Shown piece after piece: positions 42,991-52,362 of a stretch of 64,000 bases of DNA. Location of the stretch: assembly GCF_002208115.1 (NCBI RefSeq), contig NZ_CP020946.1, positions 372,001 through 436,000 on the forward strand. Direction: 5' to 3'. The notes under the pieces are model-generated. The model made no database searches. It was not told the DNA's origin and was given only the letters and a program-made list of their open reading frames with translations. Each line of letters starts with the position of its first letter. Position 1 is the stretch's first letter. The stretch comes from Bdellovibrio bacteriovorus. Lineage in GTDB: Bacteria; Bdellovibrionota; Bdellovibrionia; Bdellovibrionales; Bdellovibrionaceae. The translations under genes were made by a program, and so were the position numbers.

Positions 42991-45039
42991 ATGAGCGGTG
43001 ACAATTCTTTCTTTGAAGAACTACAAATGGATTTCCTGAACGAATCCGCATTTATGCTGGAGCAGTACGAGGAATACATGATGAGGCTGGAAAACAGCGA
43101 AGATCCAGCGAAAGATCTGACAGATATATTCCGGGTGGCCCATTCCGTAAAAGGTGGTGCTGCTGCCGTCGGTCTGGCAGACTTGTGCAAATTTGCCCAC
43201 GTGATGGAAGACCTTTTGGATCTTTTGCGTTCGCGCCCTGAGCTGGTGAACTCAACTGTGATCTCTTTGTTGTTGCAGTCCGGAGACGAACTGAAGAACC
43301 GCGTTGCGGCTCTTCAGCAGCAGCAGGGTGGTCCTTGGGATCCTTCTGCATTGACGGCGGAATTGATCGCCATCACCGAGCAGCTTTCTGGAAAAGCTTC
43401 CAAGCATGCACATGCTCCCGCTCCTTCAGTGGATGAGCCCAAAGTGGAAGCTCCCGATGATTTCTTTGCTCAGACGCCTGCGGCTGAAGCGGCTACACCA
43501 GAAGATGATCTGATCAATCATGATCTTTTAGCAGAACTTCTGGCACAGATGTCCCCTGAAGATCAGGCTGAATTCCATGCCAAAGAAGCGGCTGAAGCCG
43601 CTCTGAAAACGGCTATTGCCGAAGCGGCCCCTGTGGCGGCGGCAGAGCCTGCGAAGCCGGCTCCGGTTCTGAAAGTGGTGGAAACACCGGTTGAAGCTCC
43701 GGCACCAGCTGCAAAAGCAGTTCCGGCTGCGGCAGCCAAACCAGCAGCGGCGGCAGCCGCATCTGGAAGTGGTGGTGGTAATAACAAGAATGCCAAAAAT
43801 GCGACCAGCGCCATCAAAGTTGACACCGGTCGTGTGGATTCGGTTCTGGATGCCGTGGGTGAGCTGGTTGTATTGAAAAATCAGCTCGTGCATGACGAAA
43901 CAGTTCGCAGCGGTGTGAACCTGCGTCTGGAGGCCATTGTTGATCAGCTCGACAAGGCCGTTCGTGAATTGTATGAAAAAACTTTGAGCATCCGTATGAC
44001 TCCGCTGAAATCCATGTTCATCAAGATTCAGCGTATCGTGCGTGACGTGTCTTTGACTTTGGATAAGCCAGTGGATCTGCAACTGATCGGTGAGGAAACC
44101 GAGGTTGAAAGAACCGTGTTCGAGCTTCTGGGGGATCCTTTGGTTCACCTGGTTCGTAACTCGATGGACCACGGGGTGGAAAAGAAAGAACTTCGCCAAG
44201 AGCGCGGCAAGCCGGCGACGGCAAAAGTCACCGTATCTGCAAAACAATCCGGCGGTAACGTTATCATCGACATCTCTGATGACGGTGGTGGTATCAACCG
44301 TGACAAGGTTCTGAGCAAGGCCATTGAAAAGGGCTTTGTGCCCGCGGGTGTGGATCCGGCGTCCATCCCTGATGAGCAGGTTTTCCAGTACATCTTCTAT
44401 CCGGGTTTCTCTACCGCTGACAAGATTTCGGATCTGTCCGGTCGTGGTGTGGGTCTGGATGTGGTGAAATCCAATCTGGATAAAATCAACGGTAAGATCA
44501 ATATTTACTCCAAGGCAGGCCAAGGGACCACGTTCCGTCTGACGATTCCTTTAAGCACGGCGATCACCGACGGTATCATCGTGGCTTTGGATGGCGCTCG
44601 TTATATTCTGCCGATCCATTCCATCCGCGAGATCGTGCGTGTCCTTCCAAAGGACTACACGAACATCTCTGGTGCCGGAAAAGTGGCCAGCATCCGTGGC
44701 CTTCTGTTGCCGGTGATAGACGTTTCCAAAACCCTGGGGTCTATCAATTGGACTTTGAACAAAAAAGACCAGCAACTGGCTCAGCGCCGCGAAAATTCTT
44801 TAAGTGCACGTCGCGAAGAAACCATGCTGGTGATCATTGAATCCATGACAGGTCAGATGGCCTTCCCGGTGGACGATGTCCTGGGGCAGGCGCAGGTGGT
44901 TGTAAAACCAATCACCACCGGTCAGGACATTCCGGAAGTGGCCGGTGCCGCGATCCTGGGTGATGGCCGTACAGTTTTGATTTTGGAGCCGGGTGCTTTG
45001 GTAAATAACGTTGCTAATGGAAGAGGAATGGCCGCATGA
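42991..45039 (+). CDS. cheA: chemotaxis histidine kinase CheA
   Basis: A 682-residue sensor kinase. The N-terminal HPt domain has the phosphorylated His51 in RVAHSVKGGAAAVG. A long Ala/Pro-rich linker (roughly 130-260) replaces a clear P2 (CheY-binding) domain. Then come the dimerisation domain, the ATPase (LVRNSMDHGVE, ISDDGGGIN, LSGRGVGLDVV) and a CheW-like regulatory end. The ATG at 42991 is preferred because GGAG lies 7 bases upstream. It overlaps cheR by 4 bases. Confidence 0.96.
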   Translation: MSGDNSFFEELQMDFLNESAFMLEQYEEYMMRLENSEDPAKDLTDIFRVAHSVKGGAAAVGLADLCKFAHVMEDLLDLLRSRPELVNSTVISLLLQSGDELKNRVAALQQQQGGPWDPSALTAELIAITEQLSGKASKHAHAPAPSVDEPKVEAPDDFFAQTPAAEAATPEDDLINHDLLAELLAQMSPEDQAEFHAKEAAEAALKTAIAEAAPVAAAEPAKPAPVLKVVETPVEAPAPAAKAVPAAAAKPAAAAAASGSGGGNNKNAKNATSAIKVDTGRVDSVLDAVGELVVLKNQLVHDETVRSGVNLRLEAIVDQLDKAVRELYEKTLSIRMTPLKSMFIKIQRIVRDVSLTLDKPVDLQLIGEETEVERTVFELLGDPLVHLVRNSMDHGVEKKELRQERGKPATAKVTVSAKQSGGNVIIDISDDGGGINRDKVLSKAIEKGFVPAGVDPASIPDEQVFQYIFYPGFSTADKISDLSGRGVGLDVVKSNLDKINGKINIYSKAGQGTTFRLTIPLSTAITDGIIVALDGARYILPIHSIREIVRVLPKDYTNISGAGKVASIRGLLLPVIDVSKTLGSINWTLNKKDQQLAQRRENSLSARREETMLVIIESMTGQMAFPVDDVLGQAQVVVKPITTGQDIPEVAGAAILGDGRTVLILEPGALVNNVANGRGMAA

Positions 45040-45905
45040 CCGCTGTAAAAAAGACTGAGGCCACAGGCGCTCTGTACGATTTTGAAGACATCAAACTTAC
45101 GGACAAAATGTTCATGAAGTTTGCTGAGCGCATGTATGATCTGGCCGGGGTGGATCTGCCACTGACGCCAAAGAATCATGCTTTGATTCGCAATAGAATT
45201 GTAAAACTGTTGCGTCGCCATTCCCTGAAGACCTATGAAGAATACTGGTCCAAGCTTGAAGCTGGTGGCAATGAAATGGTGTCTGAATTTATTTCGGCCC
45301 TGACCACGAACATGACGTCTTTTTATCGCGAGTCGAATCACTTCGACTTTCTGAAGTCCGTTTTGCCGGAACTGCACCGCAAGTTTGGCGCGGATCTGCG
45401 CATGTGGTGTGCGGCAGCAAGCACGGGCCAGGAGCCTTACACGATCGCGATGACAGCGTGTGAAGCTCAACCTGAAATGCCTTCCGCGAAGCCGCGTTTG
45501 CTTGCGACCGATATTGACCTGCAGGTTTTGAAAAAAGCCTCTACGGGCACATATGAAGAGCGCGAGATGCAGGGACTGCCACCAGTGCAGCGTTCGAAGT
45601 ACTTTGAGAAAATCAAAGCTGACGGCGATGAATACTGGAGAGCCAAGGATCAGATTCATAACATGATCCGCTTCGCGCCGTTTAATTTGATGAATCCCAA
45701 GTACGAGTTCCAGCACAAGTTCCATGTGATCTTCTGCCGTAACGTACTGATTTATTTTGATGAGCCGACAACAAAACGTGTGATCGACAATCTGGTGTCC
45801 TGTTTGGCGTCGGGTGGCTATCTGGTTCTGGGGCACTCCGAATCAGGCAACGTGAAACATCCGGGTTTGAAGCCGATGTCTCGCGCAGTATATCAAAAAC
45901 TTTAA
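45036..45905 (+). CDS. cheR: chemoreceptor methyltransferase CheR
   Basis: A 289-residue enzyme that methylates glutamates of chemoreceptors using SAM. Seen: the N-terminal helical domain, SAM motif WCAAASTGQEPYTIAM, and FCRNVLIYFDEP. A ~20-residue N-terminal extension precedes the family domain. It overlaps cheA (ATGA) and lies 15 bases before cheB, so the three genes adapt the chemotaxis signal as a unit. Confidence 0.95.
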   Translation: MTAVKKTEATGALYDFEDIKLTDKMFMKFAERMYDLAGVDLPLTPKNHALIRNRIVKLLRRHSLKTYEEYWSKLEAGGNEMVSEFISALTTNMTSFYRESNHFDFLKSVLPELHRKFGADLRMWCAAASTGQEPYTIAMTACEAQPEMPSAKPRLLATDIDLQVLKKASTGTYEEREMQGLPPVQRSKYFEKIKADGDEYWRAKDQIHNMIRFAPFNLMNPKYEFQHKFHVIFCRNVLIYFDEPTTKRVIDNLVSCLASGGYLVLGHSESGNVKHPGLKPMSRAVYQKL

Positions 45906-45920
45906 TTAAAGAAGGCCCCA

Positions 45921-46985
45921 ATGGCACAAAAGATTCGTGTCCTGATTGTTGATGACTCTGCGGTGATTCGTAAGCTGCTGGAAAAGATCTTTTCCTCCTG
46001 CGCGGATATCGAGGTGGTGGGAACGGCATCGGACCCTTACATCGCCCGCGACAAGCTGGTGGCGCTAAAACCCGACGTGATGACTCTGGATGTGGAGATG
46101 CCTCGTATGGACGGCATCAGCTTCCTGGAAAAAGTCATGCAGCATTTCCCGACCCGCACGATCATTTTCTCAAGCTTGGCGAAAACCGGCTCTGAAACGT
46201 ATCTGCGTGCTCTGGAAGCTGGCGCGATTGAAATCATGGAAAAGCCGTCCATCGACGTGTCCCAGTCTTTGGAGACATTGTCGGCGGCCATCATTGAAAA
46301 AGTAAAAGCGGTGGCGAAAGCCCGCATCAATCCGATCAAAGCGGTGATTCCGAATCCGGGGGCGCCAGTGCAGAAGGTGGCCAGCACCTCTTTGGCAAGA
46401 ACCACGCACCAGTTGCTGGCGGTGGCTTCTTCCACGGGTGGTACCGAGGCTTTGAAGGTCTTCCTGAGCGGCATGCCGGCGGATATTCCGGGAACTTTGG
46501 TTGTGCAGCACATGCCACCGGGCTTCACGAAGTCGTTTGCTGAAAATTTGGATAAGATGTTCCCGTTTGAGGTGAAAGAAGCGCAGGAAGGTGACCAGGT
46601 GGTGCCAGGGCGCGTTCTGATTGCTCCGGGCAACTATCATATGGAAATCACGCGCAGTGGTGCCTTCTATTACGTGAAGCTGCATCAGGGCCCGGCCCTG
46701 CACAGTGTTCGCCCTGCGGCGGATTATCTGATGAAGTCGGTGGCTAAATACGTGGGTAAGAATGCCATGGGTGTTGTTCTGACCGGTATGGGTAAGGACG
46801 GCGCTGAAGGTCTTTTGGAAATGAAAAATGCCGGAGCTTACACTGTGGCTCAGAATGAAGAAACCTGTGTGGTTTACGGTATGCCAGCCGCGGCGGTGGC
46901 GCTGGGGGCCGCAGACAAAGTTTTGCCGCTGGATCGCATCGCAGGGGATCTGCTGAAACAACTGCAGACTCGTAACGCCGCTTAG
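45921..46985 (+). CDS. cheB: chemotaxis response regulator/methylesterase CheB
   Basis: A 354-residue protein. The N-terminal receiver has the phosphorylated Asp57 (MTLDVEMPRMDG). The C-terminal methylesterase removes receptor methyl groups with Ser171 (VASSTGGTEA), His197 (VQHMPPGFT) and Asp in TGMGKDGAEG. It is activated by CheA phosphorylation. GAAGG precedes the ATG. It is the last gene of the cheA-R-B operon, with a terminator after it. Confidence 0.96.
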   Translation: MAQKIRVLIVDDSAVIRKLLEKIFSSCADIEVVGTASDPYIARDKLVALKPDVMTLDVEMPRMDGISFLEKVMQHFPTRTIIFSSLAKTGSETYLRALEAGAIEIMEKPSIDVSQSLETLSAAIIEKVKAVAKARINPIKAVIPNPGAPVQKVASTSLARTTHQLLAVASSTGGTEALKVFLSGMPADIPGTLVVQHMPPGFTKSFAENLDKMFPFEVKEAQEGDQVVPGRVLIAPGNYHMEITRSGAFYYVKLHQGPALHSVRPAADYLMKSVAKYVGKNAMGVVLTGMGKDGAEGLLEMKNAGAYTVAQNEETCVVYGMPAAAVALGAADKVLPLDRIAGDLLKQLQTRNAA

Positions 46986-47012
46986 TCCAGCAAAGTTTAA
47001 AAAATGTTTTAC

Positions 47013-47044
47013 CCAAGCCCGAAGGAAACTTCGGGCTTTTTTAT
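47013..47044 (+). terminator. intrinsic terminator
   Basis: The stem AAGCCCGAAG/CTTCGGGCTT with a 4-base loop and T-run ends the cheA-R-B transcript. Confidence 0.92.
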
Positions 47045-47109
47045 TGTCTTTCTTGCTTCATTCCGCCGTCCGGTTAGAATAAGTTCCTGAAATCCGTCAG
47101 GAGACATCA

Positions 47110-49215
47110 ATGAATTTCCGCAAAAGTTTGATCCTGGGTCCTCTGTTGCTGGTGGCCTGTACGACGACGAATCAATTCAAGAAGGAGTCTCTCATGCACG
47201 ATCCCTATTTGTGGCTGGAAGAAGTGGAAGGCGAAAAGGCCCTGGAATTTGCCAAGGCCGAAAACAAACGCACGCTGGGGCACTTTCAACAGAATCCACG
47301 CTTTAAAACCATCGAGCATGACTTAAGAAAGATCATGCTGGCGGAAGACCGCGTGCCTGCTGTGCACCTGAAGAACGGGGAGCTTTATAATTTCTGGCAG
47401 GACGGAAAACACGTGCGCGGCTTGTGGAGAAAAACCACCCTGCAAAACTATAGGACCTCACACCCGCACTGGGACGTGATCCTGGATATTGATGCTTTGG
47501 CCAAAAAAGAAAATGAAAACTGGGTGTGGAAGGGGGCGATGACCTTGCCACCGGCTCACGAAAAAGCTTTGGTCTATTTGTCCCGTGGGGGAAAGGACGC
47601 CACGGTGGTGCGTGAATTCAATATGAAGACCCGCCAGTTTGTGACGGACGGCTTTGTATTGCCTGAGGCAAAAAGCAATGTTCAATGGAAGGACGACAAC
47701 ACCGTTTATGTGGGAACGGATTTCGGGCCGGGCAGTATGACGGACTCAGGTTACCCGCGTATCACCAAAATCTGGAAGCGGGGCACGCCGGTCAGCGAGG
47801 CCAAGCTGGTGATGGAAGGCAAACCTACTGACATGTCTGTGTACAGCTATGTGCAGTTGGACGGCGACAACAAACATGTCTTCCATTCTATCCGTACGGG
47901 CTTTTATTCCAGCGAAAACTGGTACGAAGACGACAAGGGCGTTAAAACCCGTCTGCCGATGCCGACGGATTCCGAGTTCTGGGGTGTTTTCAAAAACAAA
48001 CTGTTCTTTGAGCTGAAGTCTGATCTGGGAAATCTTAAAACGGGCAGCATCGTGTTCATGCCATTCGATAAAATCTTCGAAGGCGAAAAAGCTCAAGCGT
48101 CCCTGAAGGCGATCTTTGTCCCGACCGACAAAAGATTCATTCAAGGCCTGCATCCAACCAAAAATCATATCATGCTGCATGTGACAGACAATGTGCTTTC
48201 CAAAATCGAGAAAGTGACCTTCACCAATCAGGACACCTTCAAGACCGAGTCCGTGCCACTGGGTGAGAACGGCATGGCCTATGTCACTTCCACCGAGGAA
48301 GAAAGTGATCTGTATCTGGCTCAGTACATGGATTTCTTCACTCCGGTATCGACATATCTGGGGGATGCAAGTGACGGCAAAAACATGCTGGAGCTTTTGA
48401 AGAAATCTCCGGATCGTTTCAACAACAAGGGCATGAAGACCCAGCGTTTTGAAGCGACCAGCAAAGACGGCACGAAGATTCCTTACTTTGTGACTTCCAA
48501 GGCAGACATCAAGATGGATGGAAAAAATCCGACGCTGCTTTACGGTTATGGCGGATTCCAGTCGCCGATGCAGCCAAGTTATCTGGGCACGGTCGGCAAA
48601 GTGTGGCTGGAACAGGGTGGGGTCTATGTGATTTCCAACCTGCGCGGCGGGGGCGAGTTCGGTCCGGCATGGCATCAGTCCGTGCTGAAAGAAAATCGCT
48701 ATAAGGTTTACGAAGACAACATCGCGATTTCAGAAGACCTGATCAAGCGCGGTTTCACCTCGCCACAGCACTTGGGTATTTCCGGTCGATCCAATGGCGG
48801 TCTGTTGACGGGGGCGACCTTCACGCAGCGTCCGGATCTGTATAATGCGGTGATTGTGGGTGTGCCTTTGCTGGACATGCTTCGCTATCACAAGCTGCTG
48901 GCGGGCGCCAGTTGGATGGCCGAATACGGTGATCCGGACGATCCAAAAATGCGTGAGGCGATTCTGAAGTATTCTCCGTATCAGCGTCTGAGCAAAGACG
49001 CGAAGTATCCTGAGGTGTTTATCATGACCAGCACCAAGGACGACCGCGTTCACCCGGGCCATGCGCGCAAGATGGTGGCCAGAATGAAAGAACAGGGTCA
49101 TCCGGTTTACTATTATGAAAACATGGAGGGCGGCCACGCAGGCAGCGCGAACATCGAACAGGCCATCTTGTGGAATGCTCTTGAGTACACCTATCTTTGG
49201 GAAAAGCTGAAGTAG
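47110..49215 (+). CDS. prolyl oligopeptidase family serine peptidase, lipoprotein
   Basis: A 701-residue S9A-type peptidase that cuts peptides after proline. The N-terminus has a lipobox (LVAC, Cys17), so it sits on the envelope. A beta-propeller follows. The catalytic domain shows Ser in ISGRSNGGLL, Asp in TKDDRVHPGHA and His in MEGGHAGS. AGGAG lies ~8 bases before the ATG. Membrane anchoring makes a role in digestion of prey peptides plausible (inference). Confidence 0.93.
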   Translation: MNFRKSLILGPLLLVACTTTNQFKKESLMHDPYLWLEEVEGEKALEFAKAENKRTLGHFQQNPRFKTIEHDLRKIMLAEDRVPAVHLKNGELYNFWQDGKHVRGLWRKTTLQNYRTSHPHWDVILDIDALAKKENENWVWKGAMTLPPAHEKALVYLSRGGKDATVVREFNMKTRQFVTDGFVLPEAKSNVQWKDDNTVYVGTDFGPGSMTDSGYPRITKIWKRGTPVSEAKLVMEGKPTDMSVYSYVQLDGDNKHVFHSIRTGFYSSENWYEDDKGVKTRLPMPTDSEFWGVFKNKLFFELKSDLGNLKTGSIVFMPFDKIFEGEKAQASLKAIFVPTDKRFIQGLHPTKNHIMLHVTDNVLSKIEKVTFTNQDTFKTESVPLGENGMAYVTSTEEESDLYLAQYMDFFTPVSTYLGDASDGKNMLELLKKSPDRFNNKGMKTQRFEATSKDGTKIPYFVTSKADIKMDGKNPTLLYGYGGFQSPMQPSYLGTVGKVWLEQGGVYVISNLRGGGEFGPAWHQSVLKENRYKVYEDNIAISEDLIKRGFTSPQHLGISGRSNGGLLTGATFTQRPDLYNAVIVGVPLLDMLRYHKLLAGASWMAEYGDPDDPKMREAILKYSPYQRLSKDAKYPEVFIMTSTKDDRVHPGHARKMVARMKEQGHPVYYYENMEGGHAGSANIEQAILWNALEYTYLWEKLK

Positions 49216-49218
49216 GTT

Positions 49219-49980
49219 CTAGCCGGTCAGGGCCTTGTTGGCTTTCTTCAGCCGCTGTGACAGGGTCTTGACCAAAGCCTTCGCCCACGAGGGGCGCGCA
49301 AAGATAACATTGTCCAAAGAGCCATTCGGGATCGCGATCAATTCGACTTCCGTGATGGCCTCCACGGTGGCCGAACGGGGTTCGTGATTGAAGTGCCCCA
49401 TTTCGCCAACGAATTCACCGGGCAGAATTTCTCCGAACATGATTTTGTCACCGTCCGGGCCCTCCGAGTACGCACGCAGGCTGCCTTTTTTCACGATATA
49501 AGCCACTTCGGTCATATCGCCTTCTTTGAACAGCACATCACCCGGCTGCAATTGTTTTAGCTCGTACTGGGCCTGGTTGTTATCAACCTTCGGGGAAATG
49601 ATTTTGGAAACGCAGTCCACCAGAGCTTTTTCGCGGTCCGGTTCGGTCAGAAACTGAATACGGCCCGAGGCGACTTCGTGTTTGAAGATATCGTGGTCGG
49701 CGACATAGGACATGATGATGATCGCGATGTCGTCGTTGTTTTTTTCTTTGAGAATCTTCGCGACGATGTCAAAGCCGGAACCCTTGGGTAAATATTCATC
49801 CACCAAAACGGCTTTGGGGTGAACGTTGTCCAGTTTGTACTTGGCTTCAAACCACTCCGAGCCGTGAAAGACCGAGCAGTTTTCAAAATTTCGATTAAGG
49901 GCTTCAGTGCACTTATGGATGCGGGTTTTGTCGCCGCTGATAATCAGGAAAGTGTTCTTCTTTTGGTCGTTCCGTCCCAT
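49219..49980 (-). CDS. receiver-like plus cyclic-nucleotide-binding domain protein
   Basis: A 253-residue signalling protein with two domains. Residues ~10-125 resemble a response-regulator receiver, with the acceptor Asp61 (AVLVDEYLPKGSGFD), but the acidic pair is reduced and the conserved Lys is replaced (FLTEPD), so phosphorylation may be weak or absent. Residues ~140-245 are a cNMP-binding domain with VGEMGHFNHEPRSATVEA. There is no DNA-binding domain, so it probably controls a protein partner. The ATG at 49980 has GGAAGG upstream. Confidence 0.85.
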   Translation of the reverse strand: MGRNDQKKNTFLIISGDKTRIHKCTEALNRNFENCSVFHGSEWFEAKYKLDNVHPKAVLVDEYLPKGSGFDIVAKILKEKNNDDIAIIIMSYVADHDIFKHEVASGRIQFLTEPDREKALVDCVSKIISPKVDNNQAQYELKQLQPGDVLFKEGDMTEVAYIVKKGSLRAYSEGPDGDKIMFGEILPGEFVGEMGHFNHEPRSATVEAITEVELIAIPNGSLDNVIFARPSWAKALVKTLSQRLKKANKALTG

Positions 49981-50126
49981 ATCTAAAACCTTCCATCGTT
50001 TTACGTGGGTGTTTAAGACAACCCACGCTGGGTGACATTGTCTTATTATCAGTCTTTTAGGGGACGGCTTCAATAGACCGGTCTCAATTCAATTGTGGAT
50101 GTCTTGAACTGAGACCCTTAGCGGAC

Positions 50127-51356
50127 TTAGTGGTGGGTTTCCTCGGGTTTCGGACGCGGAGCCGGTCCACGCGAGAACTTTTCATACTGCTGTTCCCAGT
50201 AGTGCATCTGGGACGGGGACAGGGAATAATCCATCTTCGCCAGCTTCATCGCCAGCAGGAAAGATTCATTCATCACAAAAGCCGCCTGACGGCGTTCGCC
50301 CTTGCGGCTGTAGTTTTCAATCTTGTGCAGACCCTGCATCAGATACAAAGCTTTGAAGAAGATCGCGATCTCCTGTTTGAAGATGCCCATTTCTTCACGC
50401 ATGAAGTAGGCAAGCTTCGGATCATTGGAAAGCTCGTCATGATTCCAAGGCTCTTCGCCGTACTGGGCTTTCATGAAGGCCATCATAAATCCGGCAAACA
50501 ATTCAATCGGATCATTCTTGTCGATGCCTGAAAGATTGATGCGCGCCAGATGAATTTCAAAGATTTCCATCTTGTGGGCGTCAACAAACACAGAATGCAG
50601 GCCCGGCAGGATTTGTTCCAGAATGTGCAGGTCAAACAGTTCCATGAAAGCCAGGTGGGGTTCTTTCAGGCGCAGGAATTTCAGCCATTCTTCACGACGG
50701 CGCGGAAGGACGGATTTTTTCAGCTCACCACTGCATTCGGCGATCGCCGCACGCATCGTGGCTTCAATCGAGAAATGCAATTTGTGGGAAAGACGGATCG
50801 CACGCAGGATCCGAATCGGATCCTCGATGAAACGGGCTTTCGGATCACCAATCATGCGAAGCACGCGGTTTTCGATGTCCTGGATGCCACCGCAATAGTC
50901 GATCAGTTTGTGCTGACCCGGATCGTAGAAGACGGCATTGCAGGTGAAGTCGCGGCGAACGGCGTCTTCTTCAACAGTGCCGAAGTAGTTGTCACCTTCC
51001 ACAGAGTCATCGCCCTGATCGGCCAGTTCTTCCTGAGTCACGTTACGACGGAAGGTGGCCACCTCAAACTGCTGATCACCACGTTTAACAAGCACCAGCT
51101 TGAAACGACGGCCGATCACGTAAGCGTTGGGAACTTTTTTGCGCACCTGATTGGGGTGAGCGCTGGTGGCGATATCAAAATCTTTCGGATGAATCCCAAC
51201 AAGCAAATCACGAACGCAACCACCAACAAGATAGGTTTCAAAACCGGCGTCTTGAAGGTTACGGACAATTCTTAATGCGTAGGAGTCGATCCAGTCCTCG
51301 TGGAGCTGGGGTTTTTGCTGGGCAGTCATTGAGGCTGAATCTACATCCCTTCGCAT
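50127..51356 (-). CDS. pcnB: poly(A) polymerase (PcnB-type nucleotidyltransferase)
   Basis: A 409-residue class II nucleotidyltransferase. Seen: VGGCVRDLLVGIHPKDFDIA with the metal Asp pair, EGDNYFGTVEEDAVRRDFTC and DPIRILRAIRL. The DNxFGTxEEDAxRRD signature favours poly(A) polymerase, which tails RNA for decay, over CCA-adding enzyme. The C-terminus is basic and Pro-rich. The start is uncertain: neither the ATG at 51356 nor that at 51329 has a good ribosome site. Confidence 0.85.
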   Translation of the reverse strand: MRRDVDSASMTAQQKPQLHEDWIDSYALRIVRNLQDAGFETYLVGGCVRDLLVGIHPKDFDIATSAHPNQVRKKVPNAYVIGRRFKLVLVKRGDQQFEVATFRRNVTQEELADQGDDSVEGDNYFGTVEEDAVRRDFTCNAVFYDPGQHKLIDYCGGIQDIENRVLRMIGDPKARFIEDPIRILRAIRLSHKLHFSIEATMRAAIAECSGELKKSVLPRRREEWLKFLRLKEPHLAFMELFDLHILEQILPGLHSVFVDAHKMEIFEIHLARINLSGIDKNDPIELFAGFMMAFMKAQYGEEPWNHDELSNDPKLAYFMREEMGIFKQEIAIFFKALYLMQGLHKIENYSRKGERRQAAFVMNESFLLAMKLAKMDYSLSPSQMHYWEQQYEKFSRGPAPRPKPEETHH

Positions 51357-51481
51357 CAAAATTCAAACCTGAATAACAAAAGACCGGAAGGACAAGTCTT
51401 TGATCTTAAGTCCTTGAAATAATTGAGGGTCTTTTGAATAAATCAACATGACGTCACCCTCGCCCGGGGGTATAAAAGGGT

Positions 51482-52297
51482 ATGTCTTACCTCAATAATT
51501 TCTATCATCTCTTTTATGGTCCTGAAGACGGGCGCAAATGGGTCTTTGTTCATGGTCTGATGGGCTATGGACAGAACTGGCGCCGGATCATTCAGGGGAT
51601 TGAGGCGACCGAACGGTGTTTGGCCTTTGACCAGCGCGGGCACGGAAGATCCTTCCAGCCGCCCGAGGGTTACAGTCCCGAAGACTATGCGGACGACCTC
51701 AAAAAGATTGTGGATGAGTTGGGGTGGGGGAAGTTTGTTCTGGTCGGGCACTCGATGGGTGGCCGTAACGTCCTGAACTTTGCTTCCAGATTCCCCGAGT
51801 ATGTGTCCCACCTGGTGATCGAAGACATTGGGCCCGAGGCCAATCCCACGGCTCATGAGTATTACGAGTATTTGTTGAATCTGGTTCCCAGCCCTTTTGC
51901 CTCCCGAGACGAGGCCAAGCGCTATTTCTTTGAGGACTTTGTCAAAACAGCGAAGACCCGGGAAAACATCCAAGTGATGGCGAACTATTTCTATTCGAAT
52001 ATGGTGGAACAAGCCAACGGAACTGTGGATTGGCGGTTTTCGAAACAAGGCATTCTGGACTCTGTCCGCCTGGGGCGCACAGATGACCGCTGGGACGAAG
52101 TGAAGTCCCTGAAAGTGCCGACCCTGTTGGTTCGCGGAGGAAACTCCAAAGAACTCAGTCAGGAAAACTACGACAAAATGCTGGCTAGCAACCCTATGAT
52201 TAAGGGCGTCGTAATACCTGGAGCTGGACATTGGGTCCACTCAGATCAACCTCAGGCCTTTACGGAGGCCGTGAAACTGTTTGTGGGCGGCTTTTAA
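51482..52297 (+). CDS. alpha/beta hydrolase
   Basis: A 271-residue cytoplasmic hydrolase. Seen: HG oxyanion FVHGLMGYG, FDQRGHGRS, nucleophile VGHSMGGRN, acid Asp likely near LKVPTLLVRGG, and His in PGAGHWVHSDQP. The substrate is unknown; YbfF-type esterases are the nearest pattern. It follows a short AT-rich gap and precedes the DEAD-box gene on the same strand. Confidence 0.88.
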   Translation: MSYLNNFYHLFYGPEDGRKWVFVHGLMGYGQNWRRIIQGIEATERCLAFDQRGHGRSFQPPEGYSPEDYADDLKKIVDELGWGKFVLVGHSMGGRNVLNFASRFPEYVSHLVIEDIGPEANPTAHEYYEYLLNLVPSPFASRDEAKRYFFEDFVKTAKTRENIQVMANYFYSNMVEQANGTVDWRFSKQGILDSVRLGRTDDRWDEVKSLKVPTLLVRGGNSKELSQENYDKMLASNPMIKGVVIPGAGHWVHSDQPQAFTEAVKLFVGGF

Positions 52298-52362
52298 GCG
52301 CCTGCTTTGACATTTGGCTCCCTGCTAAGTAGTTTGGGAGCTTCAGACCGGAGTATAGAAAC

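Noticed and set aside
43528-44523. 331-codon open frame antisense to cheA
   Set aside because: It mirrors cheA codon structure (Cys/Arg/His-rich, no motifs).
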